NCBI GenBank assembly: GCA_022494885.1
Contig: JAGVSM010002704.1
Coordinates: 140,779-204,778 of the forward strand
Length of the DNA: 64,000 nt
Reading direction: 5' to 3'
Source: Micrasema longulum
Taxonomy: Eukaryota; Arthropoda; Insecta; Trichoptera; Brachycentridae
The position numbers were made by a program, and so were the translations under genes. This document shows positions 21,085 through 33,081 of the stretch, one piece after another (position 1 is the first letter of the stretch; the number at the start of each line of letters is the position of its first letter). The notes under the pieces were generated by a model. It was given only the letters and a program-made list of their open reading frames with translations. It was not told the DNA's origin and searched no databases.

Positions 21085-21312
21085 TCCACTCCTAAGTGAA
21101 GCACGTGGACATCACCAAACCCTATCGCCAGGCAGCGTTCTAGCATCTTTCCACGTCAATCCCGCATCCCTTATTTCAGAGTACTGCCAGCAACTGTCTT
21201 CGACAGCCTCTTTGAGGCGGTAGTTCGCAGGTAATTTGATTTTAAGCTTTCTCGACACTTTGTGTCTAAGCCAGGTCCATCGCCGCACCTTCAAGACTCT
21301 CATTATGAGTTT
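21085..21312 (-). pseudogene. LINE C-terminal fragment
   Basis: The minus-strand open frame has RRWTWLRHKVSRK and, further on, DAGLTWKDARTL. This follows the pattern RRW.WLGH.LR...GLTW......A.DR.RW of RTE/CR1-like C-termini. The GRPK block between them is deleted or diverged. It may belong to the same insertion as the RT at 19730-20940, but the order on the minus strand is wrong for that. Confidence 0.55.
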
Positions 21313-21759
21313 CTGGTGTGTCAGTTCTCAGAAATCAATGTTAGCTATACAATATGATGCTATATATAATATTCTAAAAGAAGCGGCATTCCCGGTGGAC
21401 CATTGGTCAAGCCTGAAGACGTGCGAGCACTCGCCCTTTACCTAGCCCGGTACTTAAAGGACTAAGACTTGGGGCAGAAGTAGCTGGCTTTTCAAAGACT
21501 TAGGAATCGACTCGTCTTTTGTTGGTCTTCCCAAAACTGTGATCATCAGTGATCAGGAGACTTATTTATTATTTATGCAAAACTTTCATTTAAGAAACTC
21601 AGTATTTTTATCTTTCGTTAAATACACTTTTATTCAACAATGTTTTGAGTACGTCCAAATGTTTGCAGATAGGCTGGATTTCCTCCCTAGGGAGTTAATC
21701 AGATCTAAATTTGTTGCAATAGAGAGACAAAACATGTCTGAGAAGATAATATGAGAGCC

Positions 21760-21915
21760 TATGCATTTTCAGGGCTTATGACATGTCATTGGCTGGTTTA
21801 AGTGGCCACTTTACACACTGTGTAACATTGACCATTTTGCCTATGTTTGAACATCCACATTTCCTCAACCCTTCCATCTGTTGACTTTTGTGAAGTAAAA
21901 GAGCTAAAAACCTTT
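21760..21915 (-). repeat. Unclassified modular repeat, module B fragment
   Basis: The minus strand reads STDGRVEEMWMFKHRQNGQC, then YTVCKVAT and a stop, with the downstream CCAGCCAATGACA and CATAAGCCCTG. This matches the 3' half of module B with one frame break upstream. It is the third copy to keep the stop at the same place. Confidence 0.5.
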
Positions 21916-21919
21916 ATCA

Positions 21920-22305
21920 CGCGGATAAGAGTCATCCGTTTTAAATATTTTTCTTTATTTAATTGTTTTTTTTCTCTATTTCACTACTTAAAAAATATAT
22001 TTTAAACCATTATATTTGGTTTTGTAAAGTTTTTTTTTCTTCTGAATGCTAATTTTTATTTTTTCAAAACATCAAAACCCAAATAAATATAAGCTCATTA
22101 TTTTACATGTGTTCAATATTATGTATGTACCATTTTATTTGAATCTTAATTAAAACTAATGTCTGAGCACCCGATGACAAACTATTATTAAATAGTTTAT
22201 CTGGACAAATATGTTTTAATACTGTATAATTTTATTCTTATAATGTGTTAATATCGTAATTACATGTGTATTTTTTTAAATAAAGACTATTGAAAAAAAA
22301 AATGG
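21920..22305 (+). repeat. T-rich stretch ending in AATAAA and poly-A, possible retrocopy end
   Basis: AT-rich DNA ends AAATAAAGACTATTGAAAAAAAAAA at 22278-22302, then turns to mixed composition. A polyadenylation signal followed by an A tail marks a retroposed 3' end. No coding part is recognisable. Confidence 0.35.
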
Positions 22306-22739
22306 TCAGTGGCGGTTTTGCATTTAATCCCCTCATATAGGAATACTTGCATTATACAAGAGTTGACTTGTCGAAGAATCTAATACAATTTTTTAATATT
22401 TTGCACCCTCGTGTATGACATGGAGAATTCTTAGTTCTCGGTATATCGCTTAGTCATTAGATGTCTACCCTTGCATATCACATTCTGTGGGAGAGACCAG
22501 GCAGGGGGAAAGATGTTTGAAGATTGGGAGGCTTAGGGGGGAAGGTGACAACCCCCGGAGGCTCTATATAAGGTGTAAACTCAGTCAAAGGCTGTATGTT
22601 TTTTAGTCGTGCATAAGGATTTATAATACTTTACTTGGTTAAAAAATTTATTTTATGTAAAACAATATTATTTTATTGCCATTTGTTTATTTTTTATCAT
22701 TTTATTACAATAGTATCAATCAAAAAAACATATTGTTAA

Positions 22740-23125
22740 TTGTTTAGGAGTCAGTCAAAATACAATTCTTCAATTTGGTCTCCTCTCTATTATACCCATT
22801 GTAACAAATTTAAAAAAATCCAGAATAAGTTTTTCCGATTCATAATTTTAAGCAACATTTACCGTGAGAAAATATAAAATGTAATCTTTTCTTATGTATA
22901 TGCTTTGAATTTACTTAAAATTAGTGATCGAAGAATAATATTTGGTCTTTTTTTGAATATTTTTTTATATGGGAGTTGCTTTATTGCTTATTAATATACA
23001 AGTTTTATATTTCAAAAAGTGGATTTTTCTGCAATTAAATATCTTAAAATTATCTAAACTATTGGGATCAGGAGGGATATATTAATGTGGGCCAATCAGA
23101 AACTTCTCAGTATTTGCTCATGTAG
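22740..23125 (+). pseudogene. LINE reverse transcriptase C-terminal fragment
   Basis: The frame reads SKYNSSIWSPLYYTHCNKF, then FFRFIILSNIYRE, then DRRIIFGLF. The pattern is the post-palm region of Jockey-like elements (LEY.S.IWSP......I...Q..F.R...). Compare 45458 and 46784, where it is intact. Stops interrupt it. Confidence 0.6.
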
Positions 23126-23189
23126 AGAGGAAACCACTTAAAACTCTTCAGGAGAAGCCGGCCTGTTGGCAGTAGTCAACAGGCCTTCC

Positions 23190-23425
23190 GTTCCACTAGA
23201 GGAGTGTTCGGCATTTTGTTCTATTTTGGTTTATTTTACCAATTGCCTGCACTATATTAATCATGTATGATACTACCTCTCGTGTGAGTTTTTTATTACC
23301 TATCACCGATGGGATGTCGCATAGATCTTCACTCAGGCCTCTGCATCGCGCCTCCAGCTGTTGTCTTTGAAAGCTGAAAAAGGGGCAATGCATCAACAGG
23401 TGAGGGACATCATATATATAATATC
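23190..23425 (-). pseudogene. LINE C-terminal fragment, R1-clade-like
   Basis: The minus strand reads DVPHLLMHCPFFSFQRQQLE near 23415-23350, then RGLSEDLCDIPSVIGNK. HLL..CP.F...R after the polymerase is characteristic of the R1 and TRAS type C-terminal region. The frame stays open to a stop near 23196. No RT core is attached. Confidence 0.55.
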
Positions 23426-23984
23426 AGCATACAATATTTGGTCTGCTTTGTTTTGTATAAAGTTGTAAATAATCTTTATGACGTTCCTGATTTGATTTCT
23501 GTATCTATTTCAATTTGGCTAATAGGCCAATGAGGCATAATATTTATTTTAGATATATTTATACATCTAAGTCTAATTTGCACATTAATTCTCTGTTCCC
23601 GAGAATTCACTCTCTCGGGAACAAACACACTGATGACCAAAAAATGAATATATTTGCTGTGACTTTATCAAACTTCAAGAACTAATTAATCTCTTGTAGG
23701 TACTTTTATTCGTTTTTTTTTTAAATATATTTTTATTTTATACATTACATTACACATCAAATATAACATTACAAATGGTTTGTTGTTCATACATATTATG
23801 TAATTAATAATAACGTTTCTACCTCTCTTATAGAGTGAAATGTAAAAGCTTTTTGGGCGTTTTTAAATTGTTCTTATTTTACCTGATTGTTTTATGAAAT
23901 TAAAATATGTATGTTTTGTTTTATAACGATAAAATTTACTTTGTACTAGAGGCGGTAAATTTTTTTTTATTTTTTAACAGTTCT

Positions 23985-24090
23985 TCTTGAGTGGCCACTT
24001 AAACCAGCCAATGACGGGTTAGGTATAAGCCCTGTAAACACCAATAATTCCATATCCCTTCTCTTAAATGTTGTCCATCTCTGTTGTAAT
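23985..24090 (+). repeat. Unclassified modular repeat, 3' end fragment
   Basis: GAGTGGCCACTTAAACCAGCCAATGAC is the stop region of module B. It is followed by CATAAGCCCTGTAAA-like sequence and a diverged TTGTCCATCTCTGTTGTAAT, the A-start that closes module B elsewhere. Confidence 0.5.
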
Positions 24091-24428
24091 CTATTAATAT
24101 TCCGTATTGTTTATTTTATAATAGTATTTCACACTCGTTGGCTACAAATAATGTTGGAAGTTGAGACCGCCACAGAGACATTATTGGTTACTCTTAGATC
24201 TTAGAGCCTTTTTTTTGGTAAAATTCCATTCATTTTTCTCACCTTTTTTTTAAAAAAAAAAAAAATTTAAGAAAAAATTTTCAACATTTCAATTTTGCTC
24301 TTTTTTAATTTTTTTTTTATTGTTTATAAAAAAAATACAAACATGTTTATTTTATTATCATTGAATAATTATTTTACCAGAATATCTTCTGATTTAATCG
24401 TCTCACCTGGGATAACAAATAACAAGTA

Positions 24429-25746
24429 GGGTCGGGTGGGGTGAAAAGTGACTCGGGTAAGAAGAGCCGCCACCCGGTTTATTTTGGCCAAAGTGCACTT
24501 TTGAAGCGCACGTTTTTTCTTCCTTCTCGTGCACACCGCGACAAGCGCAGAGGCTCGAGTTTTGATTCAGTCGCCGTCCGTCAACTTTAGCGGTCACACG
24601 AAAGTGTTGAAGTTTTTTCCCCCAAAAAGTTTTTTTTCGGATAGCGAAGAATTTTGGATATATTGCAACTTTGAAGATATTTGCTTATCATGTAAGTTTA
24701 TTCGAATAGCTTCTTTGGTTATTTTCAAGCCCTTACTATTTTGAAGACTTCAAATTGAGATAGTTTTTTTAAAAATATTTTTTTTTATTCACAGTATCCC
24801 TTGGGGTGAAAAGTCCCAAATGCCACTTTTTACCCCGAGAGATACTGTAAATAAACTAAATTCCATTAATAAAAAATTTCTGAGTCTAAATCTGAGATAT
24901 TATTTTTATTTTTTAGCATGCTACGTACATACCAGAGGAAGACCGAGCGTGGCACTACGACTTTAGATACAATGAAATGTGCTGCAAATTTTAATATTAA
25001 AGAAAAAAGTTATCCATACGGTCAGTAGCGAAGGAGTTAAGCATATATTGAACTGGATTAAAAGGATTTATAGATCACCTTACTGATGATCCTGGAACGG
25101 TGAAATTTGGTTTTGCAAAGCCTAAAGTATTAAATGCTCAATAAGAAACGGCACTTGCTGGTTACATAAAGAAAACCACTAATATATTTTTTGGATTGAG
25201 CCCAAAGAATGTACGGCACTTAGCATATAATTGCTCCATCAAACTCAATATGAAGTATCCTCAAATTTGGTCTAAAATAAATATTCTTTAAGCTCAGAAG
25301 ATGCAGAATATATTTGCATGACATACCGTGAGTCTTATTACGAGAGTTTGTCGGGAGAAAAGTGGGTGCAGTGTATTTTATGTAAACTATGAGCCCACGA
25401 AAAATGCATTACTAGGGTAACTTCGACTTTCGTTTGTCAAAATTGTGATTCAGATGACGATTAATGAATGTAATTTTTATTTTTTTTAGAAATAGGAGGA
25501 TTATTTTTGCTCTTGACGTGAGTTGTTTATTTATTTGTATGTGTTGTATATTTGTAAGGCACCGATTTCCTCAAGAGAAATGCCATTATTTTTTTTTACC
25601 TCGGGGAGTAACTTCATTCTTTCAAATAAAAACTATGTTGCAATAAAGTAATTACAAGTTGGTAATCTTAGAATATCTCTAAATGCACGAGCGTTCGAAT
25701 TATTAAATCCAATGTAAAAAATGGCACTTTTCTCCCCACCCGACCC
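24429..25746 (+). mobile_element. Internally deleted pogo-like transposon with TA target site
   Basis: The left end is TA followed by GGGTCGGGTGGGGTGAAAAG. The right end is CTTTTCTCCCCACCCGACCC followed by TA, so the terminal repeats match in all but one of about 23 positions. A subterminal GGGGTGAAAAGT / ACTTTTTACCCC pair lies at 24796-24836. The inside codes, in pieces, for MLRTYQRKTERGTTTLDTMK (24920-24980, the usual start of a pogo/Psq-type DNA-binding region). Near 25350-25460 it codes for EKWVQCILCKL and FVCQNCDSDD, a C-terminal Cys-rich knuckle. The DDE catalytic core that should lie between is mostly missing, so the element cannot move by itself. Confidence 0.65.
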
Positions 25747-26039
25747 TACCTACATATTTCATGAAAGGGGGATTTCTCTTAGGAAGTCAATTTACAATGC
25801 AGATGTTATGAGTTAATTTTACGCGACTTTTTTTTCAATTTAATTTATTTGTTTAAAGTATTGAAGATGAATTGGATTTATGTAATGTAATGTTCCCAAT
25901 ATCATTTTTAAAAATAAATAAATTACACTAAATTTTAATAATTATTGTTATTAAACACCAGTGTATTTTCTTAAACAAAATAAAAGAATAACTAAATCTA
26001 AAATTGGCATTTGAAATCTAAATTATTCGTTTAGATTTT

Positions 26040-26447
26040 TTCGTCGGAAATATTGTAATGATGGTAACATTATGGGTTATGACAAAGAATATTGAGGGAA
26101 CCATTGCAGTTTTCGATAGAAGAATCCTCAGAGTTGTCATTGGCTCTGTAAGACAACACAACCATTGGCGTCGTTGCTACAATAGGGAGCTATATGAAAA
26201 CTACGGAACTCCCATCAAGGTGGGGCGCTTGAGGCAGGCTGGCCATATAATTAGAATGGACGACGAAAAGCTCACAAAACGCCTAACTCTATCTGTGCCT
26301 CAAGGACGACGAAAACCAGGAATATATACGATATTGTTGGAAGTGAAGAGCAGGAGAGGAGAGGCAGCAGACCGGCATGAGTGGAGGAGACTCCCGTATA
26401 CAGCTAAGGCCCACCCAGGGCTGTCAAGCTCATGATGATGATGATGG
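26040..26447 (+). pseudogene. LINE C-terminal domain with open frame
   Basis: The open frame 26058-26435 contains DRRILRVVIGSVR, HNHWRRCYNRELYENYGTP, VGRLRQAGHIIRMDDEK and QGRRKPG. It ends in AHPGLSSS followed by a GATGATGATGATG tail. This is the C-terminal domain that follows the reverse transcriptase in an abundant insect LINE group, here 5'-truncated and followed by its own tail. The frame is intact across 125 codons, so the insertion is probably among the younger ones here. Confidence 0.7.
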
Positions 26448-26925
26448 TTACATTATTGATGTTACTTAACTGTTATGTCATGCATTATGAATATTTAATA
26501 CCTACATATATAGGTACCTGAATTTGAATACATTCAGTTTATCGACGAAGTATTTGCATTTACAATTTGTCGTCGTTAATTTGCATTATTTTATGACGCA
26601 AATTAAGCAGCGAACAAACCAAGGTCCGTATTCTGATGAAAGTTAAAATTTATCTTCAATTTCAGCTGCAGAGTAAAATTAAGTTTTTTGTATAAAAAAA
26701 TTTATTTGTCACATTCATTTTTATAAACTAACTAACTTAATTACAGGTTACCGACGAAGATACGTTGAATTTCCACAATCTACACATTTTCGTACATAAA
26801 TATCGATATTAGTTGTCTCGATGTGTAGTCTCGATAGGTAGTGATGAAAAAAGCGTTCATAATCGCGGCGCTGGTAAATTAGCTAGTAGCTACATATTAT
26901 TATAAATATATATCGTAGCCGGATT

Positions 26926-27078
26926 GCCATTTTAGCCTGAATTCATTTTAGCTAGCTAAATTGCAAAACGACTCCGTATTGTAACAAGGGCCAATCGATG
27001 ATTACCTAAATATTGATTACACTTGGTATTTTACAATTTGGCTAGCTACGTTAGGACGCAATGTAAACTGGCAAAGAT
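26926..27078. mobile_element. Foldback element
   Basis: TTGCCATTTTAGCC, TTAGCTAGCTAAATTGCAAAA on the left pair with TTTTACAATTTGGCTAGCTA and AATGTAAACTGGCAA on the right. The centre is about 50 bases. No coding potential. Confidence 0.45.
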
Positions 27079-27859
27079 GTTGTTACATCTTAGATAGAAA
27101 GTGATTGTATATAAAAAAAAAAATTTGTTTTTTAAAATATATTTTTTGTGGTATTTCTCTTCAATTCTAGGTTAAATTATTTCGTTACAAATCATTTTAT
27201 TTTTTTGTAAAAAATAAATATTCAATCGACTCGCAAGCGAAGCCGAGCCTAAAACGTCAAGAAGGCCACTTTACAAAGAATTTTACGCCACGATTGAGAT
27301 CTAAAATCCAAAAAAAAATATCTGACGCCATTGAGATATAATATATAGAGATAGCAATCTATACATATCCGAGCTAAAAAGTCATCCCCAAAGGAAAGGA
27401 ATGACCAGTGGAGGGAGCAAGTATCGTCACGTCATATCACGTCGACTTTGACAAGAAAAAGAAGTAGTACAGTAAAAAGCACGGACTGTTTACATCGGTC
27501 TACTGTAAGTTCTATTCAGTATGTCGCTCCTTTCCGCATACGCGTCACCTTTGTTTATCGTTTCACTATATGCTTGACTAACTGAGCAGGGCAGAGACAG
27601 GAGATAGCCGGTTACGTATTATTAAAATGTTTTTTAACATGAAAATATCTATTTTTAGCAAGTATTGATTAAGATAAAAACATAACCTACTGGAAAAAGG
27701 TTATTATATCGATTTTCCAGATCGATTTGTGCAGTATCTTACAGTACATATATATATGGGCATTTTAGTAACTACGAGGAGAAAAGTAGCCGGTGATCAG
27801 TCGCAATACTCTAAAGTCTGTTTTATCAAACATATGCCAATTGGCCGCAAGTTGAGGGA

Positions 27860-28560
27860 ACATATTCCGAACACCCATGTTTACTTTACTTATATTCCTC
27901 AATGGCTGACGCAAGAGTTGAACCCAAATGATACAGATCTTCGACTTTATTTTGCCAATGTAATGCTGGAACGTTTTGTAAATTTTTTAACAAAATGTTC
28001 AGCGATGGGGCCAATTTCCATATCAATGGCCATTTAAAAAAAACAAAATTGCCGGTATCGGTCTGAGAACAATCCTCGATAGAACCATCAACGTCCATTA
28101 CATAATCCCGAATGTCGTTGTGTGGGTTGCAATATCAGCTAGGGATATCATTAGCCCATAATTCTTTGAAAATGAAAGAGAAGTTGCTATGACAGTGAAA
28201 AGTGAGAATCTTTGTCAGATGCTTCAGGATTTCTTGGTCCCAGCTCTTCGAGAATTTTAAGGTCACAATTTCGACACCTGGTTTCAGCAGGACGCTGCCA
28301 CCTGTTACACTGCTTAACTGACCATGGAGGAGACATTCGTGGCCCCCACGGACCCCTGATCTCAGCCCGTGTGATTATATTTTGTGGGGATACTTAAAAT
28401 CAAGAGTCTATGAAGACAATCCAACAACAATCAATCATTTAAAACAAAACGCCGTACGGGAAATTAACACCATCCTACGGGCAACTTGTCAACTTGTTTT
28501 TGAGAATTAAACAATGTCAACAAGCTGCTGGAATTCACTTGAACATTAAAAAAAATAAAA
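27860..28560 (+). pseudogene. Mariner-superfamily transposase, decayed
   Basis: Read through several frame changes: VQELNPND-like LTQELNPNDTDLRLYFANVM (27905-27965), FSDGANFHING (28001, first catalytic Asp), NENLCQMLQDFLVPALREF-like sequence near 28205-28258, TWFQQDAATCHTA (second Asp at 28291) and SWPPRTPDLSPCDYILWGYL (third Asp at 28373). The tail has RVYEDNPTTINHL and REINTILRAT. The order and motifs are those of mariner/Tc1-type DDE transposases found in many insects. Stops and frameshifts make it inactive, and the spacing between the second and third Asp is shortened. Confidence 0.75.
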
Positions 28561-29212
28561 CAGATGTCATTAAAGTTTCCATTTATTGTAGTTTCTGCAA
28601 ATATAAATAAAACACAAATTTCTATGTTCTACAATGATTTATTTTTTGTTAATGGGGGAAACCCATTTTTTAAAACATTTTTAAAGTAATAAAGAATTAT
28701 GAAATACCGTCCAGAAAAAGAAAAAAAAAATGTTACTACATACCTATAGTACCATAAAGAATATGTTTTAATTTGTTATGTTGAATTCCCGCAAAAACGG
28801 CCATTCCATTGGCCACGCCCCTAATACGTCACGATTCATGTTTATTTTTTCCGACCATTCAAATTTGTTTGGGACATTATCACGAATCAAGGCCAAATAT
28901 ATCGCGTTTTTTTAGTGACGTATTTAAAAAAAAAAATCTTTCCTAAATTTATATATGAAAACATTTCTCCACAATATCCATATTAATTGTGAAAATACAG
29001 TTAATTATTCTTAATCCATTTCAAATATTTTTATCGGTATTCGAAGTATGTGATATTTCCCAATTGAAACTGGTTAAACAGAAGGTCCACCCTGTATATA
29101 TTAATATGTTCACTAAATATTTATATGTTCAATTAGATATCTATTTGCTTTTCCCTTAATTCTGTATATATTCACTGACATAATATTTCTACTAAGTTTA
29201 TTATTATTATAG
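28561..29212. other. No recognised feature
   Basis: AT-rich DNA. GGTCCACCCTGTATAT at 29081-29096 resembles the outer end of a mariner-type element and might be the right end of the transposon at 27860, but I found no matching left end. Confidence 0.3.
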
Positions 29213-29532
29213 CCCATTACTGTCGATGACCGACTGAATCAGTTTCGCACTAACACCAGCCACAGCATAGCGCTTCTGTCTTCCTTGTTACGAGTTCTAT
29301 TTTCGTGCCCTCTCTCTAATACAGATTTACCGCTATTCATTCTTCGCGTAGCAAAGATAAATATTTTTTGTATTAAAATCCTGCATAGTAATACGAATTT
29401 TAATTTCCAAATCCGGTGTGAAAATGTCCATTTGAAGATTACAAAAAATACAACTTCATCATTTAAAAAAATAAGAGAGATATAACAAGTCTTGTATCGT
29501 ATGTCAAGTGTGATATCGCAGTCACACGAGAG
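29213..29532 (+). mobile_element. TTAA-flanked MITE, copy A, 5'-truncated
   Basis: It matches the right-hand 320 bases of copies B, C and D: CTTCCTTGTTA, GTGCCCTCTCTC, CATTCTTCGCGTAGCAA, CCGGTGTGAAAATGTCCATTT, AAGATTACAAAAAATAC, AGTCTTGTATCGTATGTC. It ends CACACGAGAG, directly followed by TTAA at 29533-29536. Non-coding. Confidence 0.65.
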
Positions 29533-30119
29533 TTAAGAGCGTCATTGCATCGTCCGCTTATCACTATAATGTTCTTTGAAGTCGACTGTCTGGCCAGCAT
29601 GCAAGTTAACCCGTTGTCTCTAACTAATTCCTCTTCATAAATAGCCCATCTCTAGACTAGGCGAGAGTCACGAACGTTAAAATGTTAATACGCCATTAAA
29701 CTATTCGCAAACATTAATATGTAAAGTTTTCATTAAATTAACTCCATGATTAAACTTTATGGCTCCGCTTTACCTCGTCAGATAATGTAATAAAAATATC
29801 CGGTAGCTTAGCTAACTCTTGAAAGCCGCGTAGAATATTAATTTATCGACGAAACGTTTTCAACTTCAAAAGTCAAAATCAAAAATAATTGAAAAATGTT
29901 TTTAAAATGACGACGAGAAAATAGCTTGTCCGTTGAATTAGTTTTAAACGGTTCGAATTATTACCTAATTTTATTCACAAAATGTCTTAAGAGTTTTGGT
30001 TCAGAATAGAGGCAATCTATATTATTTTAGTAAAAAAATTATCAATAAAGTTTCGTATCCTGTAAACAGTAATGATAATAATATGAACAATGATATTTGA
30101 TATTATTATATTTTTTCAT

Positions 30120-30640
30120 TATGTATTATTTAATTTAGTTCTCACTACTCACTCTTATTTGGCATATTATTTATTACTCCTATTTCTTACTATAGTATGG
30201 AGTGAGTTTCTACAAACCATATCTTAATTAATATTACAATTATGTTTTTAGATATATTCTTTTTCTATTGATTTCAATGATACTATTGTTTTGTTTTTTT
30301 TTTCAATACTACTATATTTTACTATTATGCTTTTATTTAGTTGATTTCAATGCTACCATTATTTTGTTTATTTGAATATGCATGAATCAAAATTTGTATA
30401 ATTTAAATTATCTGTTTATCTTTTTTACATTGTTTTTCTGGATTGTTATTCTATTGCATCACATGTCATTAAACGAGTAATTTAATCGAATTAATTTTAC
30501 TATTTATTTTTTATTGTTAATTATTATGTCTTGACACGGGCACAGACTAAAAATCCTTTATAAGTTCATTAATATTTCAACGTGTGTAATTTTAAATGAA
30601 TAAATAAATTAAATTAAATTTTAAAAAATAAAAATAATAA
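30120..30640 (+). repeat. Dispersed AT-rich repeat, probable LINE 3' untranslated region, copy 1
   Basis: The reverse complement of this stretch occurs at 46165-46706. Shared blocks include TTATTACTCCTATTTCTTA, TATAGTATGGAGTGAGTTTCTA, ATACTACTATATTTTACTATTAT and the end GACACGGGCACAGACTAAAAA followed by AATAAATAAATT. The A-rich end suggests a retroelement 3' region. Confidence 0.5.
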
Positions 30641-30649
30641 TAACAATAA

Positions 30650-32220
30650 TAAAAAAAATTATAAAAAATAAATAAATAAAATTAAATATCATAAAATAAA
30701 ATAAATTTAAATAAAATAAAAGAAATATTAAATAAATAAACGGATATTTTTTTTTAATGTGCATTATTACCGAAAAATATCAAACCTGCCATTTATACAA
30801 ATAATGGTATTGACATTGACATATTAATTCATTGACATGCCCTGAGCCTTCAAAAACGATTACAATTAACTCATTCCCAAATGGTCAGACATGCCCAATG
30901 CGTATTTAGTCGTTCTTCGACTGCCAGCCCCCTTTTCGGTTAGAATTGCAACAAACATGCCAACTTGTGTCATGAAAACGTGCAAAAACTTTTGGATATA
31001 AATTGTAAAAAAGATTGTGTAACATTTCAATGGTAAATATTTGTTCATGAGTGATTAACAAAACTTAAAACAATTAGTGTTTAAATATAGGAATTATTTT
31101 TTGTAAACGTCAAATTACGCCTGGCGGCGCATGAGGAACTTAAGCCTTACGGGAAATTGGATACAATAAATGTTTTCTTGGGCGCGCAAAAATTGGAGCA
31201 TTAAATTGTACGGCAAAGTTTTCTGAAAATGTAAATGCCAAACGGACTACTTTGAACGATGTTACAGGTTAATATGAATCAACCAGTGATAATAGAGTTA
31301 TGGAAGATTTCCGGTTTGAACCAATGGGCAGAACTGGTCGAGAATTAGTGGAAGAGAACCTCTGACGTCACACGCGGATTTATTTCAGAAAAACGAAACT
31401 TTGAAAAATTGTAGCGATGATAATACAATATATGGAAAAAAAAATAAAAAATCCGTTGGCTTAATAGTCTATTATCAAATAAAAAATATAAAAAACCACT
31501 GAACTTCCTTATTGCGAAGCTTTTCTTAGTTACAGTTTACAGTGATGCACAGATAGGAATACATTAAAAAAATATAATAAACCTGAGTCAATATTATCTT
31601 TGCTGAGTCAATATAATAAATGAGCCGAAATTTTAAGAAATTTGAGGAAAGAACCTAATTGGAATTCTCTAGAAACAAATGTTGATTGTTTACGTGAAAA
31701 TTCTAACTTTTTTATGTATCAAAAATGAGTTTCGTACAATTTTTGGTAGCATATGCATGCTCCGAACACATCCTGTGGCCTTTTTTCTTTCCCCTCTCTG
31801 TGATTAGCGAACGAAGCTTCCTACTATCCGTGGCCCTGTTATAGGTTCCGTTGAATACACAGATCTGGTAGCTTCCAAAAAGAATTTCTAGGCCTTTAAA
31901 AAGTTTTGTAATCATTTCTGCGAATGGATCATGTCCAATCAATTATTTCCCAGTCAGTGAAGATTCACTTCCTTTTTTTCTTAATCCAATGAAGTGCTCC
32001 TTTGGGCAGCTTTTTTCGTTCGGCAACGAGCAAATTTTCCGTGTATGTGGGCACCGCCAAGGAGACTTATGTCCTCAAATGCGGTGTGTCCTCAGAAGCA
32101 TATGCATGTTCTTTGCATGCTGCTCTGGTATAAATAAACTAATTTAGTTATTATGGGTACGTTTTCGTTAGTTTAAAATATATTTTACTCTACAGGGCGT
32201 GTCTATGTTTTGTATTGCAA
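30650..32220. other. No recognised feature
   Basis: It starts with AAT-rich simple sequence (30600-30740). The phrase CACTGAACTTCCTTATT at 31497 recurs as CGCTGAACTTCCTTATT at 63660, hinting at another dispersed repeat. I recognise no protein. The minus-strand frames near 31048-30866 and 31942-31712 match nothing I know. Confidence 0.3.
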
Positions 32221-32224
32221 TGGA

Positions 32225-32470
32225 TATTGGTAAATTGTTACTTGGTACGTAGGACGAAGAGGACTCGGAAGATGTGGGAAGATCAGATATACCAAAATCT
32301 CAAGTCTGGTCGTATCAAAAGCAGACACAACAGAAGAGCATGTATGACAATATGTATGAATCTGAAGGAAGCTAGGAATAAACGCCAGGATTGACGTGTG
32401 TGGCAGTTCATTCTCTCTGCCTAGCCTTTCGGAGAAATGGCGTGATGGTAGTAGTAGCAGTAATAAAGAT
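32225..32470 (+). pseudogene. LINE C-terminal fragment, GGTAGGCAGAG family
   Basis: The plus strand reads RRTRKMWEDQIYQNLKSGRI near 32255-32310, then SRHNRRACMTICMNLKEARN and the end QFILSA..PFGEMA, with a GTAGTAGTAGCAGTAATAA tail. It is the same 3' end as at 10680 and 44686, in the opposite direction. Truncated at the 5' side. Confidence 0.65.
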
Positions 32471-32479
32471 AAAAATAGC

Positions 32480-33081
32480 TTATTAAGATTAAATGGAATC
32501 ACTGGTCTTTAAAATTAGGTTTAATTTTGTATACCTTTACATAATTATATAATTTCATTTTCTCTGCTCCCATACTACTCAGTATTCATAGTTAAATCAT
32601 TTATATCTTTAATTTATTTTAAATGTGCTTTATTTTAATGTTTTACAATACTTATGCATATTATGTTATCTTTAATCTAATTTTTTTTTATTCTTATTTT
32701 TTTTACAAAAGTATGTAGGTAATACGTAATACGCATTCTTATTTATAAACTTGTACAATAGTTTTATCTTTTGCTATTGTTTGTTAAGTGTTTCAAGTTA
32801 AAGATTATTTTGCTATTAGATACTTTAATCTGCATATATATATATATATTTCTTTGATATTTGTAAATTTTTCCAAGTTCTTTTTTACGGATGAAATGAG
32901 ATTTTTCAGAGATTTTACAGAGAAAGCACGTTCATAATTTGTTTATAATTTTCTATTCTACCCCCTAACAACATTGTATTTATAGCAACACTTAGGATTT
33001 CTATTTTTTATCAGCGTAAGTTTTTCTTAATTTATTTTAATGGTTTACAATGTGACACATAAGTGTATCATGTCATCTTTA
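32480..33081. other. T-rich DNA, possible LINE 3' untranslated sequence
   Basis: A stretch near 32625-32680 (TTTATTTTAATG...TTACAATACTTATG...ATGTTATCTTTA) recurs loosely at 33035-33080, next to the palindromic MITE. A TA dinucleotide run lies at 32834-32850. No coding signal. Confidence 0.3.

Noticed and set aside
22560..22600. TATA promoter (CTCTATATAAGG followed by CTCAGTC)
   Set aside because: Spacing between TATATAAG and the Inr-like TCAGT is too short, and no transcript-like sequence follows.
29081..29096. Right terminal repeat of the mariner pseudogene
   Set aside because: CCACCCTGTATAT looks like a mariner end, but no matching left end was found near 27480-27860.
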